A DNA stretch of 5,278 bases from Opitutaceae bacterium (GTDB taxonomy: Bacteria > Verrucomicrobiota > Verrucomicrobiia > Opitutales > Opitutaceae), in the NCBI GenBank assembly GCA_005787865.1, contig SXZN01000006.1, positions 1-5,278 of the forward strand. The letters are read 5' to 3'. Positions within the stretch are counted from its first letter, which is position 1; each line of letters starts with the position of its first letter. Shown here piece by piece: positions 1-5,278 of the stretch. A program made the position numbers and the translations under genes. Below the pieces are notes generated by a model. That model was not told the origin of the DNA, made no database searches, and saw nothing but the letters and a program-made list of their open reading frames with translations.

Positions 1-3000
1 AGTTCCGACGACGCGGTTGACGTTGCGAATCGGCAGCTCGGCGACAACTTTTTCGCGGCGCTCGATGGCGGGGGCGCACAGCTCGAGCAGCGTGGTGATA
101 TCAAGCGATTGAGCGATTCCATGATCTTGCTTGATCGAGCAAAAACGACCGACCTCCGGGCCCACATCGGGTTGGTAAAGGATTTTTGAGAAATCCAGTC
201 CCTTGGCCTTCCAGTGAGTGATCGCCTTTCTGGGCTCGAGACGATCGGTGCGTCCCACCATTTCCTCGATCGTGCGGAAGCCCATTTGCGCCATGAGCTC
301 ACGCAGCTCCTGAGCAATAAACGTCATGAAATTCACCACATGCTCTGGCTTACCGGTAAACTTAGCGCGCAACCGCGGGTCTTGCGTGGCGATGCCAGCC
401 GGGCAGGTATTCAGGTGGCAAACCCGCATCATAATGCAACCGGTCGCGACGAGCGGACCTGTGGCGAAACCAAATTCCTCTGCGCCCAGCAATGCGGCGA
501 TCATCACATCGCGCCCGGTCTTGAGTTGACCATCCGTCTCCACCGCAATGCGCGAGCGGAGATTATTCAGCACGAGCGTTTGGTGGGTTTCCGCTAAGCC
601 CAATTCCCAGGGCAAGCCGGCATGTTGAATCGACGTTTGCGGCGAAGCGCCGGTGCCGCCGTCGTAGCCAGAGATTAAAACCACATCGGCATGAGCCTTC
701 GCCACGCCGGCCGCGAGGGTGCCGACGCCGACTTCAGAAACGAGTTTCACGCTGATCCGCGCGTGCCGATGACCATTTTTTAAATCCTGAATCAGCTCCG
801 CGAGATCGTCGATCGAGTAAATATCATGATGCGGCGGCGGTGAAATGAGTCCGACCCCGGCCGTGGTGTGACGCGTCTTGGCGACCCAAGGATAAACTTT
901 GCTCCCCGGTAATTGACCGCCCTCTCCGGGCTTAGCCCCTTGGGCCATTTTAATCTGCAACTCTTGGGCGGCGACGAGGTATTCGCTCGTGACGCCGAAA
1001 CGACCGGAGGCAACCTGATTGATGGCCGAAATTTTGGAATCACCGTTAGACAACGGCTTAAAGCGATCGGCATCCTCGCCGCCTTCACCGGTATTGGATT
1101 TACCGCCAATCCGATTCATCGCGATGGCGAGGGTTTCGTGCGCTTCACTCGAAATGGAGCCGTATGACATCGCCCCCGTTTTGAAGCGCTTCATGATGGC
1201 TTCGATTGGTTCCACTTCTTCGAGCGGAACCGGAATACTCGTCTTAAAATCGAGCAAACTACGCAAAGTGCAAAGCTGGCGGGCCTGCTCGTTAACTAAT
1301 TTAGAGTATTGGCGAAACACGGCGAGATTGCCGGTTCGGACTGATTTCTGTAGGGCGTGAATCGATTCGGGCGTGAAGAGATGGCCCTCCCCGTCGTTGC
1401 GCCATTGATAAAGTCCGCCGGAGGGCAACACATGACCATCCACCCGGCGATCGGGGTAAGCCGCATGATGCCGCATCAACACTTCCTGCGCGATGACATC
1501 AAGACCGATGCCACCCACGCGCGAAGAGGTCCAAGTAAAATAGTGATCAATCACATCCTGGCGGATACCCAGCGCCTCGAAGACTTGCGCCCCGCGGTAA
1601 CTCTGAATCGCCGAGATCCCCATCTTGGACATAACTTTAATCACACCCTTCGAGCCCGCTTTAACGAAATTCTTACAGGCCGTCTTGTGGTCAATGCCCG
1701 TTAGCACGCCTTCGCGAATCATATCATCAATGGTCTCAAAGGCCACGTAAGGGTTGATCGCGCTCGCACCGTAACCGATGAGCAGAGCAAAGTGGTGCAC
1801 CTCACGCGCCTCACCCGTTTCGATAATCAGCGACACCCGCGTACGCAGACCCTCGCGAATGAGATAATGGTGCAGACCAGCCACCGCGATCAGCGCAGGG
1901 ATCGGCGCAAAATCGCGGGTCACGCCCCGATCGCTGAGGATGAGGACGTTGACCTCATCCTCCTCGATCATACGACGCGACATGATGAAAAGTTCTTCCA
2001 TCGACTTCGCCAGGCCCTTTTCGCCGCGCGCGGTGCGGAAAAGAATCGGGAGGACGCCCATCTTTAAGCCGGGCAAATCGGTGCGGCGAATCTTTGCAAA
2101 TTCTTCGTTCGCCAGAATCGGCCACTTCAACTCCACCCGCCGACAAGCGGTTGGTTGCGGATTGAGGAGATTGCCCTCAGAGCCCAAGCGAGTCTCAGCC
2201 GAGGTGATAATTTCTTCACGGATACAATCGATCGGCGGATTGGTGACCTGCGCGAAAAGTTGCTTAAAATAATCGTAGAGAAGTCGCGGTTTATTGGAGA
2301 GCACCGCGAGCGCCGAATCATTGCCCATGGAACCGATGGCCTCGACGCCATCCTTGGCCATCGGCGCGATCACGATCCGCTCATCTTCGTTTGTATAACC
2401 GAAAGCAATTTGCCGCTGCAGCAGCGTCGCGTGGTCTGGTTGCTCCACGGTCGGGGCCTCCGGTAAATCACTGAGATGGACCAGATGCGCATCGAGCCAC
2501 TGACGATAGGGGCGTGCATTGCAGATCTCATTTTTGATCTCTTCGTCCTCAATAATTCGCCCTTGCTCCGTATCGACGAGAAACATGCGGCCCGGTTGAA
2601 TGCGGCCTTTTTGCACGATATCAGCCGCCGGAAAATCGAGCACGCCCGCTTCTGACGCCACCACCACGAGGCCGTCTTTGGTCACATAGAAACGCGAAGG
2701 CCGCAGCCCGTTGCGGTCTAAGATGACGCCGATCTGTTTGCCATCGGTGAAAGCAATCGCCGCGGGCCCATCCCATGGCTCCATCAGGCAAGAGTGGTAT
2801 TGATAAAAAGCCCGACGATCATCGGCCATAGTCTCGTGATTGGACCAAGGCTCCGGAATCATCATCATCATCGCATGCGCCAAAGGCCGCCCCGCGAGCA
2901 CGAGCAGCTCGAGCGTATTGTCGAACATCGACGAATCGCTGCCATGGGGATTAATGATCGGCAGAATCTTTTTGATATCATCCCCGAACGCCTCGCACTC

Positions 3001-3882
3001 GAAGAGCGCTTGGCGAGCGTGCATCCAATTAATATTACCGCGCAGCGTATTGATTTCGCCGTTGTGCGCGATGTAGCGATAAGGATGCGCCCGCTCCCAG
3101 CTCGGAAAAGTGTTCGTACTGAAGCGCGAGTGGACGATGGCGAGGGCCGTCTCCATCGCGGGATTGGCGAGGTCAGGAAAATAATCCGCCAACTGCGTCG
3201 TGAGCAACATCCCCTTATAGATGAGGGTCTTCATCGACAGGCTGGCGATATACCACAGCTCTGAGCCCGCCGCCGTGGAGGTGCGAATATCGGAATAGGC
3301 CCGCTTGCGGATAATGTAGAGTTTGCGCTCGAAAGTTAAATCATCCGTGACCCCCGCGCCGCGCCCGATAAACACTTGGCGCATGAACGGCTCGCACGCT
3401 AATGCGGTATCTCCCAGCGCCGCGCTGTTGGTTGGCACCGTACGCCAGCCCAAGAAAATCTGGCCTTCGGATTGCACAACTTGTTCGAACTTTTCCTCGA
3501 GCTTCCGCCGGACCGCTGGATTACGCGGGAGATAGACGAGCCCGCAGCCGTACTCGCCAGCGGCCGGCAAAGTGATGCGGGCGGACTTACAGGCTTCGGC
3601 CAAGAAACGGTGCGGCATTTGTAGCAACACGCCGGCGCCGTCACCGGTGTTAATCTCGCTGCCACTCGCCCCGCGATGATCGAGATTGATCAATACCTGC
3701 AACGCGTTGCGCAACGTCTGGTGCGTCTTGCGACCCTTCATATCGACCACAAAGCCTACCCCACAGGCATCGTGCTCAAACCACGGATCGTAAAGGCCCT
3801 GCTTAACAGGTGCCACGGCCGCCAGAGCTTCCGGCGCAGGGGCGGGGGCGAGAGGACGAACCGGACTAGAAGAATTGTTCAC
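1..3882 (-). CDS. gltB: Glutamate synthase large subunit (GltB), 3' end cut off by the window edge
   Basis: Large subunit of glutamate synthase: glutamine is hydrolysed to ammonia, which is tunnelled to a flavin/Fe-S site and added to 2-oxoglutarate, giving two glutamates (cytoplasmic nitrogen assimilation). I read 1,294 codons with no stop or frameshift. Residues 40 to about 440 form the class II glutamine amidotransferase domain: nucleophile Cys40 in DACGVGF, HSRFSTNTFPSW at 252-263, AHNGEINTLRGN at 272-283 (oxyanion Asn274-Gly275), and Asp316 in GSDSS. A central domain follows to about 800. The FMN/2-oxoglutarate synthase domain spans about 840-1230 (SNTGEGGED from 929, SGYDGGTGASP from 1071). 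Cys1149, Cys1155 and Cys1160 match the spacing of the [3Fe-4S] ligands. The beta-helix GXGXG domain, perhaps 220 residues, lies beyond position 1. The GTG at 3882-3880 is the first start after an in-frame TAA (3889-3891) and gives a 39-residue, Ala/Pro-rich propeptide. A second GTG at 3816-3814 is possible; no ATG precedes Cys40. No clear Shine-Dalgarno is seen. gltD is not in view. Confidence 0.97.
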   Translation of the reverse strand, partial: MNNSSSPVRPLAPAPAPEALAAVAPVKQGLYDPWFEHDACGVGFVVDMKGRKTHQTLRNALQVLINLDHRGASGSEINTGDGAGVLLQMPHRFLAEACKSARITLPAAGEYGCGLVYLPRNPAVRRKLEEKFEQVVQSEGQIFLGWRTVPTNSAALGDTALACEPFMRQVFIGRGAGVTDDLTFERKLYIIRKRAYSDIRTSTAAGSELWYIASLSMKTLIYKGMLLTTQLADYFPDLANPAMETALAIVHSRFSTNTFPSWERAHPYRYIAHNGEINTLRGNINWMHARQALFECEAFGDDIKKILPIINPHGSDSSMFDNTLELLVLAGRPLAHAMMMMIPEPWSNHETMADDRRAFYQYHSCLMEPWDGPAAIAFTDGKQIGVILDRNGLRPSRFYVTKDGLVVVASEAGVLDFPAADIVQKGRIQPGRMFLVDTEQGRIIEDEEIKNEICNARPYRQWLDAHLVHLSDLPEAPTVEQPDHATLLQRQIAFGYTNEDERIVIAPMAKDGVEAIGSMGNDSALAVLSNKPRLLYDYFKQLFAQVTNPPIDCIREEIITSAETRLGSEGNLLNPQPTACRRVELKWPILANEEFAKIRRTDLPGLKMGVLPILFRTARGEKGLAKSMEELFIMSRRMIEEDEVNVLILSDRGVTRDFAPIPALIAVAGLHHYLIREGLRTRVSLIIETGEAREVHHFALLIGYGASAINPYVAFETIDDMIREGVLTGIDHKTACKNFVKAGSKGVIKVMSKMGISAIQSYRGAQVFEALGIRQDVIDHYFTWTSSRVGGIGLDVIAQEVLMRHHAAYPDRRVDGHVLPSGGLYQWRNDGEGHLFTPESIHALQKSVRTGNLAVFRQYSKLVNEQARQLCTLRSLLDFKTSIPVPLEEVEPIEAIMKRFKTGAMSYGSISSEAHETLAIAMNRIGGKSNTGEGGEDADRFKPLSNGDSKISAINQVASGRFGVTSEYLVAAQELQIKMAQGAKPGEGGQLPGSKVYPWVAKTRHTTAGVGLISPPPHHDIYSIDDLAELIQDLKNGHRHARISVKLVSEVGVGTLAAGVAKAHADVVLISGYDGGTGASPQTSIQHAGLPWELGLAETHQTLVLNNLRSRIAVETDGQLKTGRDVMIAALLGAEEFGFATGPLVATGCIMMRVCHLNTCPAGIATQDPRLRAKFTGKPEHVVNFMTFIAQELRELMAQMGFRTIEEMVGRTDRLEPRKAITHWKAKGLDFSKILYQPDVGPEVGRFCSIKQDHGIAQSLDITTLLELCAPAIERREKVVAELPIRNVNRVVGT

Positions 3883-3911
3883 CGAGGATTAAACGTAGGG
3901 TAAATATTATT

Positions 3912-3927
3912 AGCTAGGATTGTGCCA
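3912..3927 (-). promoter_or_regulatory. Candidate sigma-54 (-24/-12) promoter of gltB
   Basis: On the minus strand this reads TGGCACAATCCTAGCT. It matches the sigma-54 consensus TGGCAC(G)-N4-TTGC(A/T) with the invariant GG and GC exactly ten bases apart and one mismatch in the -12 block (TAGC for TTGC). Taking the GC as -13/-12, transcription would start near 3901, leaving a leader of about 19 bases before the GTG at 3882. No convincing sigma-70 -35/-10 pair was seen in the same stretch, although the AT-rich run at 3901-3912 could serve as part of one. Sigma-54 control of nitrogen genes through an NtrC-type activator is well known; no activator site was recognised here. Short motifs like this arise by chance, so this is a candidate only. 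Confidence 0.45.
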
Positions 3928-3932
3928 CGCGC

Positions 3933-3952
3933 GGGACTGTTTTTGATGTCCC
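3933..3952. repeat. Inverted repeat GGGAC-N10-GTCCC upstream of the gltB promoter candidate
   Basis: A perfect 5-bp inverted repeat with a 10-base AT-rich centre lies directly upstream of the -24/-12 candidate, centred about 41 bases before the predicted transcription start. The two arms lie one helical turn or so apart (centre to centre 15 bp), a layout used by dimeric regulators. It does not match an NtrC site (GCAC-N7-GTGC). It may be an operator, a weak hairpin, or chance. Confidence 0.25.
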
Positions 3953-4023
3953 ATTCCCTCGCGCAGGAAGTCGATTAACGCGCCGGTTATTCCATGCTGG
4001 CAATCATGTTTTTAGCTCCGCTC

Positions 4024-4052
4024 AAAAAATAATTAGCGGCCGGGGCAGCCGC
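4024..4052 (-). terminator. Candidate rho-independent terminator downstream of tRNA-Pro
   Basis: On the minus strand a GCGGC stem arm, a 7-base loop and GCCGC (4052-4036, extendable by one G-U pair) are followed by TAATTATTTTTT (4035-4024). The stem is short but all G-C, and the tail ends in six Ts. It lies about 200 bases past the tRNA 3' end and upstream of the gltB promoter candidate, so it would stop tRNA readthrough before gltB. If gltB were instead read from further upstream, the same hairpin could act as an attenuator. Confidence 0.45.
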
Positions 4053-4096
4053 CGAGCGAAGGTGCGCAGCCCTCCCCCGCCCACAAATTCTGTCAT

Positions 4097-4113
4097 AAGT
4101 CTACGGGAGACTT
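4097..4113. repeat. Perfect 6-bp hairpin AAGTCT-N5-AGACTT
   Basis: Both strands can fold this 17-base element into a perfect 6-bp stem with a 5-base loop (ACGGG on plus, CCCGT on minus). No T-run follows on either strand, so it is not a standard terminator. It sits about 135 bases beyond the tRNA 3' end. It might be a processing or RNA-stabilising hairpin or an operator; no function can be assigned. Confidence 0.3.
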
Positions 4114-4248
4114 TATTCCTGAAAAAGTGCCGCCCCCTGCGCGTTTAATTTCGTGATTAGCGCGGCGTTTAAAAAACCAACGAGGATAATCCAGAGCCGC
4201 AATTGTCTCACACCCCTCAACCCAGATTTTCACTAAAAGGGGATCCAA

Positions 4249-4325
4249 TGGTCGGGGCGGCGAGATTCGAACTCGCGACCTCTTGCTCCCGAAGCAAGCG
4301 CTCTACCAGGCTAAGCTACGCCCCG
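4249..4325 (-). tRNA. tRNA-Pro (anticodon CGG)
   Basis: The minus strand folds into a complete 77-base cloverleaf. The acceptor arms CGGGGCG and CGCCCCG pair fully, and the discriminator A is followed by an encoded CCA. The D-arm is GCTTAGCCTGGTAGAGC, with the conserved GG. The anticodon stem CTTGC/GCAAG encloses the loop TTCGGGA, giving anticodon CGG (reads CCG, proline). The variable loop has five bases, and the T-arm is GCGAG-TTCGAAT-CTCGC. The unusual first base C1, paired with G72, is typical of bacterial tRNA-Pro. It is transcribed in the same direction as gltB and divergently from the DUF971 gene. No confident promoter was found; a TTGACC at about 4337-4342 on the minus strand lacks a good -10 partner. 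Confidence 0.96.
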
Positions 4326-4403
4326 ATTGTTGGCTCCGGCCTTCCGGCGATGGACGGTCAAGACACCGCATCCACCAAGGGGTAGCAAACAAAATATTCC
4401 GGC

Positions 4404-4415
4404 CGCACCGGTGCG
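4404..4415. repeat. 12-bp perfect palindrome CGCACCGGTGCG in the divergent intergenic region
   Basis: The palindrome lies in the 170-base gap between tRNA-Pro (minus) and the DUF971 gene (plus), about 80 bases from each gene. Such a gapless palindrome between divergent genes can be a regulator-binding site. It is GC-rich in GC-rich DNA, so chance is a real alternative. The rest of the gap (4326-4495) shows no ORF or clear promoter; an AT-rich patch at 4389-4397 is next to the palindrome. Confidence 0.3.
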
Positions 4416-4495
4416 AAGGCTAGGCCGTTGCCCCCCATCGTGAGCTCAATTTTCCAGGCTTCACTTTATCCTCTCCTTGCCCAATAGCATGCGCC

Positions 4496-4801
4496 ATGCA
4501 CACGCCGGTGGACATTCAACTAATCGGTTCAGAAGTCGCTATCCGCTGGGCGGATGGCGCCGAAAGCTTTATTTCCATGGCCACGCTACGCGCGAACTCC
4601 CCCAGCGCGCAAACCCGCGGCGAACGCGACATCTTCGGCCATCACTATGGCGGCGAAGCTCCCCAAAATTATGTCGGCGTTGAAGCCACGGGTTGGGAGC
4701 GCATCGGCAACTACGCGATTCGTTTTGAATTCAGCGATGGTCATCGGACCGGACTCTATAGCTACGACCTTCTGCGCCAACTAGGCGCGGCCACGGCTTA
4801 A
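4496..4801 (+). CDS. DUF971 family protein (GBBH-like N-terminal domain), Cys-less form
   Basis: A 101-residue protein that is almost entirely one DUF971 domain, the fold found at the N-terminus of gamma-butyrobetaine hydroxylase; the role of the stand-alone bacterial form is not established. Recognisable parts are an N-terminal strand pair ending in IRWADG (16-21), LRANSPSAQTRGE (31-43), and the C-terminal block GNYAIRFEFSDGHRTGLYSYDLLRQLG (71-97) cut here into IRFEFSDGHRTG (75-86) and YSYDLLRQL (88-96). In zinc-binding members the second block reads LRxxCPCAxCxxE; here the three Cys positions are Ser35, Ser37 and Thr40, while the matching His83 is kept. No signal peptide or membrane segment is seen, so it is probably cytoplasmic. 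The ATG at 4496 gives the standard domain length; no strong Shine-Dalgarno precedes it. It is convergent with lpxA and divergent from tRNA-Pro, so probably transcribed alone. Confidence 0.88.
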   Translation: MHTPVDIQLIGSEVAIRWADGAESFISMATLRANSPSAQTRGERDIFGHHYGGEAPQNYVGVEATGWERIGNYAIRFEFSDGHRTGLYSYDLLRQLGAATA

Positions 4802-4855
4802 GCGGGCGCGGCCTCAGCGGCGCCGGGCGATTGCGCAGGACCCCTAAGTTTCAGT

Positions 4856-4876
4856 TCGGCAAGCCCAGCGTGCCGA
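4856..4876. terminator. Weak candidate bidirectional terminator between the convergent genes
   Basis: A 6-bp stem TCGGCA/TGCCGA with a 9-base loop lies in the 80-base gap between the ends of the DUF971 gene and lpxA. On the plus strand it is followed by TAAATTTATTT, AT-rich but with no clean T-run; on the minus strand no T-run follows. Its position between convergent stop codons supports the idea more than its structure does. A second GC-rich inverted repeat (GGCGC/GCGCC, about 4805-4823) has no T tail. Confidence 0.3.
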
Positions 4877-4881
4877 TAAAT

Positions 4882-5278
4882 TTATTTACCCGAAATAAAC
4901 CCGCGATCACTGCGATTCGCGAAAGTGATGAAACTTTTAAACTCGGCCGTCTCGCTTAATTTATGCTCGCGCAAGAGAACCAAGGCCTGCGCGCGATTAT
5001 AACCGCTGCGATAGACGAGCCGGAAAATCTGCTTAACACTCTCAAGCTGGCAGACCGTAAATCCATTGCGCTCTAGCCCGACTTTATTAATCGAGCGCGC
5101 GACCGCGGGATTGCCATCCGCGATGACAAATGGCGGTACATCTTGCACGATCTTGGACATACCGCCGAGCATGACTTGCGCGCCGATCCGACAGAACTGA
5201 TGGATGCCGGTGCCCCAGCCGATATTGACGTGATCTTCGACGATAACGTGTCCCGCGAGAGCGGACTGCGCGCTCATC
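4882..5278 (-). CDS. lpxA: Acyl-ACP--UDP-N-acetylglucosamine O-acyltransferase (LpxA), C-terminal half only
   Basis: LpxA moves an R-3-hydroxyacyl chain from acyl carrier protein to UDP-GlcNAc, the first step of lipid A synthesis, in the cytoplasm as a homotrimer. Only the last 131 codons are in the window; the usual length is about 260-270, so the N-terminal half and start lie beyond the right edge. The visible part begins in the left-handed beta-helix: LAGHVIVED (7-15 of the fragment), then GIHQFCRIGAQVMLGGMS (24-41) and QDVPPFVIADGNPA (45-58). These keep the histidines matching E. coli His144 and His160. GLERNGF (67-73) keeps the first arginine of the family's LKRRGF. The helical C-terminal domain (about 75-128) ends in FANRSDRGFISGK. 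The ATG at 5277 lies inside the hexapeptide-repeat region and is not the true start. Confidence 0.93.
   Translation of the reverse strand, partial: MSAQSALAGHVIVEDHVNIGWGTGIHQFCRIGAQVMLGGMSKIVQDVPPFVIADGNPAVARSINKVGLERNGFTVCQLESVKQIFRLVYRSGYNRAQALVLLREHKLSETAEFKSFITFANRSDRGFISGK

Larger units (their letters stand above)
3883..4248. other. Non-coding region between tRNA-Pro and gltB
   Basis: This 366-base stretch separates two minus-strand genes. I see no credible coding sequence in any frame and no match to a riboswitch I know. It contains, in minus-strand order, a T6 run at 4171-4176 with no good stem before it, the 6-bp hairpin at 4097-4113, a GC-rich stem with a T-rich tail at 4024-4052, the inverted repeat at 3933-3952 and the -24/-12 candidate at 3912-3927. 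The length exceeds what a simple promoter needs, so space exists for activator sites or a small RNA, but none can be shown from sequence alone. Confidence 0.6.

Noticed and set aside
214..2466. Several further ORFs of 60-127 codons on both strands within gltB
   Set aside because: All overlap the continuous gltB frame, which carries every expected motif; these are by-products of its GC-rich codon use.
2794..3264. Plus-strand ORF of 156 codons opposite gltB
   Set aside because: It lies wholly antisense to a clearly conserved part of the GltB amidotransferase domain, has an Arg/His-rich composition typical of shadow frames, and resembles no family I know.
4162..4200. T6 run with flanking GCGGC/GCCGC as the tRNA terminator
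   Set aside because: The T-run lies inside the would-be loop instead of following a stem, so it does not have terminator geometry.
4337..4342. TTGACC upstream of tRNA-Pro as a -35 box
   Set aside because: No acceptable -10 hexamer lies 16-18 bases downstream, and the spacing would place the start inside the tRNA.
4203..4385. Plus-strand 60-codon ORF containing GAARFELATS
   Set aside because: This is the reverse complement of the tRNA-Pro read as protein, a well-known false gene.
4477..4784. Alternative-frame ORFs over the DUF971 gene (plus 4477-4683, plus 4554-4784, minus 4586-4780)
   Set aside because: They overlap the DUF971 frame, which matches its family along its full length; the others show no domain.
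5275..5277. ATG near the right edge as a start for the lpxA-like gene
   Set aside because: It would begin in the middle of the LpxA beta-helix; the family's N-terminal half must lie beyond the window.

Overview
The window is ordinary chromosomal housekeeping DNA from a moderately GC-rich, Gram-negative (LPS-making) bacterium. No mobile element, CRISPR array, toxin-antitoxin pair or defence-type cluster can be seen. The lpxA fragment shows lipid A biosynthesis. The styles of the long GltB and the small DUF971 protein would fit the Verrucomicrobiota (Opitutae-like), but that placement is a weak inference from family resemblance and was not tested.

Layout. Positions 1-3882, minus strand: about 1,294 codons of gltB, the large subunit of glutamine-dependent glutamate synthase. 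It is read without interruption from a GTG start and runs off the left edge before the C-terminal beta-helix domain. Positions 3883-4248: a 366-base non-coding stretch holding a candidate sigma-54 (-24/-12) promoter close to the gltB start, an inverted repeat just upstream of it, a candidate terminator for the upstream tRNA, and an unexplained short hairpin. Positions 4249-4325, minus: tRNA-Pro with anticodon CGG and an encoded CCA end. Positions 4326-4495: a divergent intergenic region with a 12-bp perfect palindrome. Positions 4496-4801, plus: a 101-residue DUF971 (GBBH-like N-terminal domain) protein that lacks the family's zinc-binding cysteines. Positions 4882-5278, minus: the C-terminal half of lpxA, convergent with the DUF971 gene and cut by the right edge.

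The genes do not form one pathway. GltB makes glutamate from glutamine and 2-oxoglutarate (nitrogen assimilation), LpxA starts lipid A synthesis, and the tRNA reads proline CCG codons. The most useful points for a second look are the possible sigma-54 control of gltB, the GTG start with a 39-residue propeptide, and the Cys-less DUF971 protein. I found no convincing new biological system here.
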